Assembly: GCA_029287105.1 (NCBI GenBank)
Contig: JARFRT010000528.1
Coordinates: 1-5,928 of the forward strand
DNA length: 5,928 bases
From: Akkermansiaceae bacterium
GTDB lineage: Bacteria > Verrucomicrobiota > Verrucomicrobiia > Verrucomicrobiales > Akkermansiaceae
Direction: 5' to 3'
Under the pieces are notes generated by a model, which saw nothing but the letters and a program-made list of their open reading frames with translations, did not search any database and was not told where the DNA came from. A program made the position numbers and the translations under genes. This document shows positions 1 to 5,635 of this stretch, one piece after another (position 1 is the first letter of the stretch; each line of letters begins with the position of its first letter).

Positions 1-36
1 GTATGATATTGAACAGGCCAAGTAAGGCGGTTATCG

Positions 37-90
37 AAGGTGATCCATCATGTAGGGGTTGTGAAATGATACACAAATGATTCACCTTTT
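37..90 (+). terminator. terminator-like hairpin near left edge
   Basis: AAGGTGA (37-43) pairs with TCACCTT (82-88), and just inside it ATCAT pairs with ATGAT (77-81) after a 3-base bulge, giving about 12 paired bases around a loop of roughly 25 bases. The 3' arm runs into a short T tract, as in a plus-strand intrinsic terminator. A short plus-strand open frame enters from the left edge and ends at a TAA at 23-25 (residues YDIEQAK), so this hairpin could close a gene lying mostly outside the window. The large loop and short T run make the call weak. Nothing else is recognisable between 91 and 163. Confidence 0.3.
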
Positions 91-163
91 TGATGCGAAA
101 AGAGGCGAATAGAGACAAAATGGCACAAATGAGGGGGCTTCTGCAAATTGCCACCAAGACACA

Positions 164-198
164 AAAAACCCTGTATCCATTGCGGTTACAGGGTTTTT
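164..198 (-). terminator. intrinsic terminator of tRNA-Arg, probably bidirectional
   Basis: A perfect 12-bp inverted repeat, AAAAACCCTGTA (164-175) and TACAGGGTTTTT (187-198), surrounds an 11-base loop. The stem has a GC-containing core and A/T runs on both outer sides, so it forms a hairpin followed by a U tract when read from either strand. On the minus strand it begins 3 bases after the CCA end of the tRNA, so it is the expected terminator for the tRNA transcript. On the plus strand it could stop transcription entering from the left. Confidence 0.85.
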
Positions 199-201
199 AA
201 A

Positions 202-278
<77 letters not shown>

Positions 279-392
279 ACTGTTTGTTGCCAATTGGCGT
301 GCGCGGAAAAAGCCACAAATGGACGGAGACGTCAAGCCAACGCGTGAAAAAACGTGCTTTTTTTATCACCCGGGGGGATCCGCAAGACCGGA

Positions 393-1541
393 TTAATCGG
401 GCAAGTCTGATTTTGCCGTTGCCGGGGCGGGGTATTCGAACTGTTTCCCCTCGTAGTTGCGGAGCACGATGCCTCCGTCGTCGTGGCGCACGATGTAGTC
501 CGGGTTGACGGGTATTTTCCCGCCTCCGCCCGGGCCGTCGATGACGTACTGGGGGATGGCGTAGCCGCTGGTATGGCCGCGCAGGCCTTCGATGATGCGG
601 ATGCCCTTGTCGATGCTTGTCCTGAGGTGGGCGGAGCCTTCGATCAGGTCGCATTGGTAGAGGTAATACGGTCTGACGCGGCACATGAGCAGCTTGTGTA
701 CGAGCTCCTTCTGCACCTCGATGCTGTCGTTGACTCCGTTGAGCAACACGCTTTGGTTGCCCATGGGGATGCCGGCGTCGGCGAGTCAGCCGAGGGCGTC
801 GCGCACCTCGCTGGTGAGTTCGCGCGGGTGGTTGGCGTGAATGGAGATAAAGAGGGGATGGTATTTTTTTAACATGGCGCACAGCGCCGGCGTGATCCGT
901 TGGGGGAGGAACAGCGGGATACGCGTGCCGATGCGGATGAACTGGATGTGTGGGATGGCGTGGAGTCGGGAGAGGATCTTCTCGAGGCGGTCATCGGAGA
1001 ATAGCAGGGGGTCGCCGCCCGAGAGCAGGACGTCGCGGACTTGGGGTGTGTTTTCCAGGTACTCAAACGCGGCCTCCCACTGGGTTTCCAGCTTTTGGTC
1101 GGAGACGCCGGACACCACCCGGCTGCGCGTGCAGTAGCGGCAGTAAGCGGCGCAGCGGTCGGTCACGAGAAACAGGACCCGGTCGGGGTAGCGGTGCACG
1201 AGCCCGGGAACGGGCATGTGGCTGTCCTCGCCGCAGGGGTCGCTCATCTCGGCGGGATCGCTGAGGGTTTCCTCGATGCGCGGGATCATTTGCCGGCGGA
1301 TCGGGCAGTGCGGGTCGTTGCGGTCGATCAGGTTGAAAAAGTGGGGCGTGATGGCCATGGCCAGCTTGTTACCGGAGAGCAGCACGCCCGCGCGTTCCTC
1401 CTCGCTGAGCACGAGGTGTTGTTCGAGTGCTGCCAGCGAAGTGATTCTGTTTTTCAATTGCCAGGTGTGGTCGTGCCAATGCTCCATCGCATCGGCGGAC
1501 CAGTACCCGGGGGTGTGGGATTGGAAGGTAACGTCGGACAT
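393..1541 (-). pseudogene. kamA: lysine 2,3-aminomutase (KamA family radical SAM enzyme), interrupted by an in-frame TGA
   Basis: The product would be a PLP- and [4Fe-4S]/SAM-dependent mutase turning L-lysine into L-beta-lysine. Reading through one TGA (786-788, codon 252) gives 382 codons. Visible elements are the radical SAM motif CAAYCRYC (Cys130, 134, 137), Arg139 just after it, the SGGDPL block near 174-179, GNQSVLLNGVND from 261, YQCDL with Asp298, and DGPGGGGK with Asp335 and the PLP lysine Lys342. These match Clostridium KamA C125/C129/C132, R134, D293, D330 and K337 with a constant offset of 5. The two Asp favour lysine over glutamate 2,3-aminomutase, and the PGGGGK block argues against EpmB. 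The Clostridium zinc Cys268 is Ser273 here and the C-terminal Cys triplet is missing, as the protein ends about 30 residues earlier. There is no frameshift or indel around the TGA. The 251-residue upstream piece lacks the PLP lysine and so should be inactive alone; no Shine-Dalgarno precedes the in-frame ATG at 764 that could restart the rest. Start 1541 was chosen because a good promoter ends 8 bases before it. Confidence 0.9.
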
Positions 1542-1549
1542 CTTCGGGG

Positions 1550-1577
1550 ATTCTAATGGTAAATCGCGATTTGTCAA
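1550..1577 (-). promoter_or_regulatory. candidate kamA promoter
   Basis: On the minus strand a perfect -35 TTGACA (plus coordinates 1572-1577) is followed by a 16-base spacer and a -10 TAGAAT (1550-1555), 5 of 6 matches to consensus. Only 8 bases separate the -10 from the kamA ATG at 1541, so the transcript would start at or within a base or two of the start codon and be leaderless. The spacer is filled by the palindrome AAATCGCGATTT. This is the strongest sigma-70-like promoter seen in the window. Confidence 0.55.
1561..1572. promoter_or_regulatory. palindromic operator candidate, site 1
   Basis: AAATCGCGATTT is a perfect 12-bp palindrome lying between the -35 and -10 elements of the candidate kamA promoter. 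A dimeric regulator bound here would block polymerase from kamA. The 8-bp core ATCGCGAT recurs 67 bp away at the start of the divergent regulator gene. That a protein binds here is inferred from position and symmetry only. Confidence 0.4.
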
Positions 1578-1602
1578 AATGAGGATTTTTGTGATTTGGG
1601 GT

Positions 1603-1631
1603 TTGGCGTTTGAACAAGAGGAACCTAGAAT
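1603..1631 (+). promoter_or_regulatory. candidate promoter of the divergent regulator gene
   Basis: TTGGCG (1603-1608, 4 of 6 consensus) and TAGAAT (1626-1631, 5 of 6) are separated by 17 bases. The -10 ends 7 bases before the ATG at 1639, so the mRNA would again be leaderless. The -10 hexamer is the same TAGAAT as in the kamA promoter and overlaps the second ATCGCGAT palindrome. Confidence 0.4.
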
Positions 1632-1637
1632 CGCGAT
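1629..1637. promoter_or_regulatory. palindromic operator candidate, site 2
   Basis: AATCGCGAT repeats nine bases of site 1 and contains the palindrome ATCGCGAT (1630-1637). It overlaps the last bases of the regulator's candidate -10 and the predicted transcription start, a classic place for autorepression. Its flanks do not extend the palindrome as far as in site 1, so it may be the weaker site. Confidence 0.35.
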
Positions 1638-1638
1638 C

Positions 1639-2292
1639 ATGTTTTCCCAAGCCCTCAGCGATATTTCCCGTCCGAGTTATCTGGGTATCATCGGTGAATT
1701 GAAACGTTCCGGTGGTTTGGCGATCCCCGAGTTGGCAAAGTTGTTGGAGATGAGCTACATGGGAGTGAAACAGCATTGTGTCAAGCTTGAGATGATGGGG
1801 TACTTGAAGGTCTGGCGTGTGCCGCGCGTGCAGGTGGGGCGGCCCCAGAAGCTTTACAAGCTAACCGGCAAATGTGACCCGCTATTTCCCACCGGCGGTG
1901 GTCAGCTTGTGTTGGACCTGCTTGCCGGGGTGAAGGTCTCCTTTGGCGAAACAGCACCGGAAAAGCTGCTTTATCACTACTTTGAAAAAGAGCGTGACGG
2001 TTGGCTCAAGGCGGTGCACCCAGGGAAGTCGCTGGTGGAAAAGGCAACGCGTTTCGCCGATGCGCGTGGCAAGTCGGGTCACTTCTGTCACTGCCATTAC
2101 TCGGCGGCGGAAGGTTTTACCATCGAGGAATACCATCATCCGCTGCATCAGATCTTCAAGATCTATCCGGGGCTCGTGGTGATGGAGACCAGGATGATTG
2201 AGCAGGCACTCGGAACCCGTGTCGACCGCTCACTGCGGAAAGGGAGCCAGGGTGTCAAGTGCACCGTCTATCAGATCAGTACCTTGGGGTAG
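1639..2292 (+). CDS. SufR/COG2345-type winged-helix transcriptional regulator
   Basis: This 217-aa protein resembles the SufR-like family of ArsR/DeoR-type regulators. The first 60 residues form a winged helix: a helix around 13-24, a helix-turn-helix around 28-51 (LAIPELAKLLEMSYMGVKQH), then the wing and the family's GRPQKLYKLT signature at 67-76. The C-terminal half should sense or dimerise. In SufR it holds three Cys that bind an Fe-S cluster. Here the last is kept (Cys208 in VKCTVYQI), the first two positions appear to be His/Leu and Val (EYHHPL, PGLVV), and an FCHCH cluster (Cys150, Cys152, His148/151/153) lies just upstream, so the ligand set seems altered. The frame stays open far upstream, but translation from ATG 1639 fits the family N-terminus; the upstream ATG at 1579 would add an unrelated 20-residue stretch. 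No Shine-Dalgarno is present. It is divergent from kamA and probably controls it and itself. Family is fairly sure; the signal is unknown. Confidence 0.85.
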   Translation: MFSQALSDISRPSYLGIIGELKRSGGLAIPELAKLLEMSYMGVKQHCVKLEMMGYLKVWRVPRVQVGRPQKLYKLTGKCDPLFPTGGGQLVLDLLAGVKVSFGETAPEKLLYHYFEKERDGWLKAVHPGKSLVEKATRFADARGKSGHFCHCHYSAAEGFTIEEYHHPLHQIFKIYPGLVVMETRMIEQALGTRVDRSLRKGSQGVKCTVYQISTLG

Positions 2293-2322
2293 GGGGGCGT
2301 CGGGCGGGCAGTCGGACAATGC

Positions 2323-3729
2323 TTAGAGGTGGTCGGCGATGAACTCCAAGGGGGAGCCGGCCCAGCCCTTGACATCGTCGACTTTGAGGGCTTTGGATAC
2401 TTTGAAGTCCTTGAGGAAGAGGTCCCGGACAAGTTTGTCCACGGATCGTTTGTCAGTGAATGCAATGTTCAGCTCGTCATTGATGTTGAGGCTGAGAGCG
2501 TCGAGGTTGGCGGAACCCAGGCATGCCCAGTCATCGACGACAACGGCTTTGGCATGTGAGGATGACGGGTAGAGGTAGACTTTGGCTCCGGCCTTGAGGA
2601 GTTCGTGAGCACACGCGCGATTGTTGGTATTCAAGAGCGCGTTGTCATTTTTGTCGGGGAAAATCATGGTGATGTCCACCCCCCGTTTTTTGGCCTTTAA
2701 CAACTCGCGCATCAGGGGATCGGACGTCATGTAGGAGACGTGGAGGAGGATTCTATGACGGCCCATTCGGATGGCGGTGATCAGGGCGTCATTGATATCG
2801 CTGTTGTTCGGTCCCGTCTTGAGCATGCGTATCGGGATCTCCCCCTTGTTGATTGTCGTGCGGAATTTTTTTGAGCCGCGATGAAAGGGGACGGCCCAGT
2901 CGCCCCACGGCCCCTGGAGCTTCCAGGATTTGTTGAATTCGTTTTGCATCGCCGCGACGATGGGGCCTTTGACCCGCACCATCATATCGTGCCACTCGTG
3001 CTGGTATTCCCGGCCAATGTTCATGCCGCCAAGATAGGCTTCGTGGCCATCGACCACGATCAGCTTGGTGTGATCGGCGATGAGCCATGGGTTGCGCGAT
3101 ATCCTGACTTTGACATTCCCGTCGTTCCTGAGGTAGGCGACCATGCATGCGGGTGGCGGGTAGGCAGTTCGCATCGGGGTGACCGGTTCGACCCACCAAC
3201 TGGTAATGGACCCGAGGTGATCCATGAGAATGCGGCACGGGATGGTTTTGGATTTCTCTTTGAGTAGATCGGCGTAAGCGGCTGCGACATCGTCGTTATC
3301 GAATATGAATATACGGGTATCGACGCTTTTTTGCGCTCCTGCAACGGATCGATGGAGCTCGGTGTAAAAAGCGCCATCGATGAAGTAATCCACCTTGCCG
3401 GGGATGGGGCGGGGGAATTTCTTGGCATCCAGTGCTTGTTCGATGGTCAGGCTGGGATCCACCTTGCTACCGGCCTCCGGCAAGAAACGCATCCAGTGGT
3501 CGGCGGTGATTTCAGTGCGGGATTTGAGCGTAGCGATGCCCCTGTAGATGCTGGAGAACGGTTTTTTTAAGCATGAGACGACCGTCCCTGTAACCACGAT
3601 TTTCTGAATGGCTTCCGTGGGCATGGCGACGGATTTGATCGTGTGTCTGGATTCCCAACTCCCTGTGTGCAGAACACCGCATGAAGAATTCGACAGGCAG
3701 ATCACGATCATAGTTGCGTGCAATCTCAT
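2323..3729 (-). CDS. phospholipase D superfamily protein (cardiolipin synthase-like), probably exported or lipid-anchored
   Basis: A 468-aa protein with two complete HKD motifs: His220-x-Lys222-x4-Asp227 followed by GGMN, and His392-x-Lys394-x4-Asp399 followed by GSAN. The two halves form one active site with the two His as nucleophile and acid. The family includes cardiolipin synthases, phosphatidylserine synthases and phospholipases; the GGMNIGREY and IFIFDNDD-type blocks are closest to cardiolipin synthase-like members. Instead of the two transmembrane helices of classical Cls it starts with a short hydrophobic stretch (ATMIVICL, 5-12) and a Cys at 17. That could be a signal peptide or an imperfect lipobox (NSSC), placing it at the cell envelope. 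The frame stays open to an ATG at 3816, which would add 29 charged residues. I prefer 3729 because it exposes the hydrophobic start and a TATAGA box lies 7 bases before it. It converges on the regulator gene with a 30-base gap holding no obvious terminator. Substrate is not deducible. Confidence 0.88.
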   Translation of the reverse strand: MRLHATMIVICLSNSSCGVLHTGSWESRHTIKSVAMPTEAIQKIVVTGTVVSCLKKPFSSIYRGIATLKSRTEITADHWMRFLPEAGSKVDPSLTIEQALDAKKFPRPIPGKVDYFIDGAFYTELHRSVAGAQKSVDTRIFIFDNDDVAAAYADLLKEKSKTIPCRILMDHLGSITSWWVEPVTPMRTAYPPPACMVAYLRNDGNVKVRISRNPWLIADHTKLIVVDGHEAYLGGMNIGREYQHEWHDMMVRVKGPIVAAMQNEFNKSWKLQGPWGDWAVPFHRGSKKFRTTINKGEIPIRMLKTGPNNSDINDALITAIRMGRHRILLHVSYMTSDPLMRELLKAKKRGVDITMIFPDKNDNALLNTNNRACAHELLKAGAKVYLYPSSSHAKAVVVDDWACLGSANLDALSLNINDELNIAFTDKRSVDKLVRDLFLKDFKVSKALKVDDVKGWAGSPLEFIADHL

Positions 3730-3736
3730 TCCATCG

Positions 3737-3763
3737 TCTATACCAAAAAACAAAGGCTGTGAA
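3737..3763 (-). promoter_or_regulatory. weak candidate promoter of the phospholipase D-like gene
   Basis: On the minus strand TTCACA (plus 3758-3763) and TATAGA (3737-3742) are separated by 15 bases, shorter than the preferred 17. The -10 ends 7 bases before the ATG at 3729, the same geometry seen at kamA and its divergent regulator. The match is modest and the call rests partly on that shared spacing. Confidence 0.25.
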
Positions 3764-3880
3764 GTCTGATGTTTCCGGGAAGTGGCTAGAAGCCGTGGAT
3801 ATTCCCTCTTTACCATCAGGACATGACGGTTAAGGTGGACAGGTCAGACCACCATTCCCGCTGTTACAGGGTGTTACCTT

Positions 3881-4636
3881 GTGATGGTTGTTCACCCGAC
3901 GATGCCTAAGAATAACGGACGCCAAGAACCCCGACTGGACACCCTGCAGAGTATCGAGCTCGCCGAGGGGGTGGAGATCCATCTGCGGATGGCCGGTCCG
4001 TACGTGCGGGTGTTGGCGTATTTGTTGGATTTGCTGATTCGGGGTGGGGTGAGTATTGGGGTGGGATTGCTTCTGTTGTTGGCGGGGACGATTCTGGGTT
4101 TCAATGTGGCGATGGGGTTGAATATGCTGCTGTCGTTTTTCCTGATGTTTTTCTACTATGTTTTTTTTGAAGCGGGGAAAAGGGGGGCGTCTCCCGGGAA
4201 ACGGATGATGGGCTTGCGTGTGGTCGACACCTCCGGCGCTCCGATTTCCTTTGGCCAGTCGTTTGTCAGGAACATGTTGCGATTTGCCGACGGCATGCCG
4301 ATCCCGTTTTACGGGTTTGGTTTGTTAAGCACGCTGATGACCCGCAGGTTTCAGCGCCTGGGGGATCTGCTGGCCAATACGGTGGTTGTCTATGACCGCC
4401 TTCCTAACCTGCACATGGCGGCCTTGCCTCCGGTTTTGGAGAGCCGGGCGCCGGGGGTCCCCTTGACGCGTGAGGAACAGGCCGCGCTGGCTGGTTTTCG
4501 CGAGCGTGGAGGGATGTGGTCGGAGGCGCGCCGGATTGAGTTGGCGGATCACGCCAGCGATTTGTCGGGAGCGACAGGAGTGACGGGAATGACCCGTTTA
4601 CTGGGTATGGCTCATTGGTTGGGAGAAAAACACTAA
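3881..4636 (+). CDS. RDD family integral membrane protein
   Basis: Up to 251 aa with an RDD domain in residues 35-172. The naming residues are visible: Arg43 and Asp50 in the first helix (YVRVLAYLLDLLI) and Asp162 in QRLGDLLANTVVV. The block SPGKRMMGLRVVD at 104-116 is a strong family signature. Hydrophobic helices lie at about 44-73, 79-97 and 142-153. The C-terminal 75 residues are hydrophilic, probably cytoplasmic. The family has no single known activity; some members act in ion or metabolite transport, others have unknown roles. The start is uncertain: GTG 3881, ATG 3884 and ATG 3902 are in frame and none has a good Shine-Dalgarno. Conservation should begin near residue 19 (LDTLQSIELAEGV), so all three fit. 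It heads an operon with the SpoIIM-family gene 12 bases downstream. In other bacteria this pair sits in a cluster with MoxR ATPase and DUF58 genes, pointing to a membrane-associated complex of unknown job. Confidence 0.88.
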   Translation: MMVVHPTMPKNNGRQEPRLDTLQSIELAEGVEIHLRMAGPYVRVLAYLLDLLIRGGVSIGVGLLLLLAGTILGFNVAMGLNMLLSFFLMFFYYVFFEAGKRGASPGKRMMGLRVVDTSGAPISFGQSFVRNMLRFADGMPIPFYGFGLLSTLMTRRFQRLGDLLANTVVVYDRLPNLHMAALPPVLESRAPGVPLTREEQAALAGFRERGGMWSEARRIELADHASDLSGATGVTGMTRLLGMAHWLGEKH

Positions 4637-4637
4637 C

Positions 4638-4643
4638 GGAGGG
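4638..4643 (+). promoter_or_regulatory. strong ribosome binding site of the SpoIIM-family gene
   Basis: GGAGGG lies 5 bases before the ATG at 4649, in the 12-base gap after the RDD gene stop. It fixes the start of the second operon gene and contrasts with the first genes of the transcription units in this window, which have no such site. Confidence 0.8.
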
Positions 4644-4648
4644 AAACG

Positions 4649-5635
4649 ATGCAGGGTAAGGAGTTTGAAGAAAAGAACGCGCAGCGATGGGCGGCGTATG
4701 AACAGACGTTGGATGCGCTCGAGAAACGGGCTCAGGGCGTTGACGTTTCCGGCTTGCCGTCGATGTTCAGGGAGATCTGCACCGACTTGGCGCTGGCCCG
4801 GCACCGGATGTATGGCATGCCGATGAACGAGCGGCTCAACACGCTGGTGATACGGGGCCACAAAATCATCCACCGCAGGGCGGGCGGGACCTGGGAGAAG
4901 TTGTTGCGTTTCATGGCGGTTGATTTTCCGGTTGCCGTGAGGGCGGAGTGGCGCCTGCTTCTGGTGGCGACCCTGACCTTTGTGCTGCCCATGCTGGGTG
5001 TCGCGCTTGCGGGGTTTTACTGGCCTGATTTTTCCTGGGTGGAGGTTGTGTTAGGTCCGGAGATGATGGGGTCGCTGGATAATATGTACGGGAGCAGTGA
5101 CCGTCAGATTGCCAATTTGCGTGCTGAATACGGTTCGAATTTCATGATGTTTTGCCACTACATCATGAACAACATCGGGATTGATTTTCGTATCTATGCG
5201 GGTGGTATTCTGGCTTGCTTGGGGAGCTTGTTTTTCCTGTTTTACAATGGGATCTACTTTGGAGCGGTGATTGCCTACATTCATGTCGCGTGTAGCACGG
5301 AGGCATTTTACACCTTTGTGGCCGGCCACTCGTCCTTTGAGCTGATTGCCATGGTGATCGCCGGCATGGCGGGACTGCGCATCGGCCTTGGATTGTTGAA
5401 TCCCGGACGCAAGACTCTGCGCAGATCGTTGATGGATGCCGGCAGGAGGTCGCTGCCGTTAATTTTCGGGGCCGCGCTGATGACTTTTGTGGCGGCGGGT
5501 ATCGAGGGGTTTTGGTCGGCCCAGGACCTGCCGCCGATGGTAAAGTACGCCACGGGCATCACGCTCTGGGTGTTGGTGATTTTTTACCTGGCATTTGCCG
5601 GAAGACGGGCGGGAGGGAGATCACGTGCGGCTTGA
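4649..5635 (+). CDS. SpoIIM-family (DUF95) multi-pass membrane protein
   Basis: A 328-aa protein with a soluble N-terminal part (1-100, helical and charged) and then about six hydrophobic segments near 103-124, 183-200, 203-217, 230-250, 268-286 and 300-317. The motif GHSSFELIAMVIAGMAGLRIG at 226-246 carries the family's H-x3-EL pattern, and NNIGIDFRIYAGGI at 174-187 is the other conserved block. In Bacillus SpoIIM works with SpoIID and SpoIIP in engulfment. Proteins of this longer type are widespread in non-sporulating bacteria, next to RDD, MoxR and DUF58 genes, and have no settled function, so a sporulation role should not be read into the name. The start is set by a strong Shine-Dalgarno; the stop is a TGA that lies within the next gene, showing TGA is used as an ordinary terminator in this genome. 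Translational coupling on both sides suggests the products act together. Confidence 0.9.
   Translation: MQGKEFEEKNAQRWAAYEQTLDALEKRAQGVDVSGLPSMFREICTDLALARHRMYGMPMNERLNTLVIRGHKIIHRRAGGTWEKLLRFMAVDFPVAVRAEWRLLLVATLTFVLPMLGVALAGFYWPDFSWVEVVLGPEMMGSLDNMYGSSDRQIANLRAEYGSNFMMFCHYIMNNIGIDFRIYAGGILACLGSLFFLFYNGIYFGAVIAYIHVACSTEAFYTFVAGHSSFELIAMVIAGMAGLRIGLGLLNPGRKTLRRSLMDAGRRSLPLIFGAALMTFVAAGIEGFWSAQDLPPMVKYATGITLWVLVIFYLAFAGRRAGGRSRAA

Noticed and set aside
2..25. Tail of a plus-strand protein gene (…YDIEQAK, stop TAA at 23-25)
   Set aside because: Only seven codons are visible, too few to support a gene; kept only as context for the hairpin at 37-90.
72..132. Direct repeat CACAAATGA at 72-80 and 124-132
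   Set aside because: Two 9-base copies in AT-rich non-coding DNA with no further units, symmetry or nearby gene start; could be chance.
344..369. A/T-rich hairpin after kamA (GTGA…TCAC with A6/T7 arms) as a kamA terminator
   Set aside because: The stem is almost all A-T pairs, needs a bulge and has no U tail of its own on the minus strand, so it is not convincing as an intrinsic terminator.
426..440. T-loop-like TTCGAA sequence resembling a tRNA fragment
   Set aside because: It lies inside the conserved C-terminal coding part of kamA (KQFEYP) and has no matching acceptor or anticodon arms.
786..788. Selenocysteine at the kamA TGA
   Set aside because: No convincing SECIS-like stem-loop follows the TGA, and no Cys is expected at this position in KamA relatives, so selenocysteine insertion is unlikely.
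483..872. Long plus-strand open frames opposite kamA and opposite the phospholipase D-like gene
   Set aside because: They are reverse-frame shadows of GC-rich coding sequence; their translations show no recognisable domain, while the minus-strand frames carry clear catalytic motifs.
1579..1638. Upstream start (ATG 1579) for the regulator
   Set aside because: It adds 20 residues unlike the family N-terminus and would overlap the candidate promoter elements; ATG 1639 fits better.
3862..3877. Direct repeat TGTTAC at 10-bp spacing just before the RDD gene, as an operator or promoter
   Set aside because: Only two 6-base copies, neither a good -10, and no matching -35; not enough to call a site.
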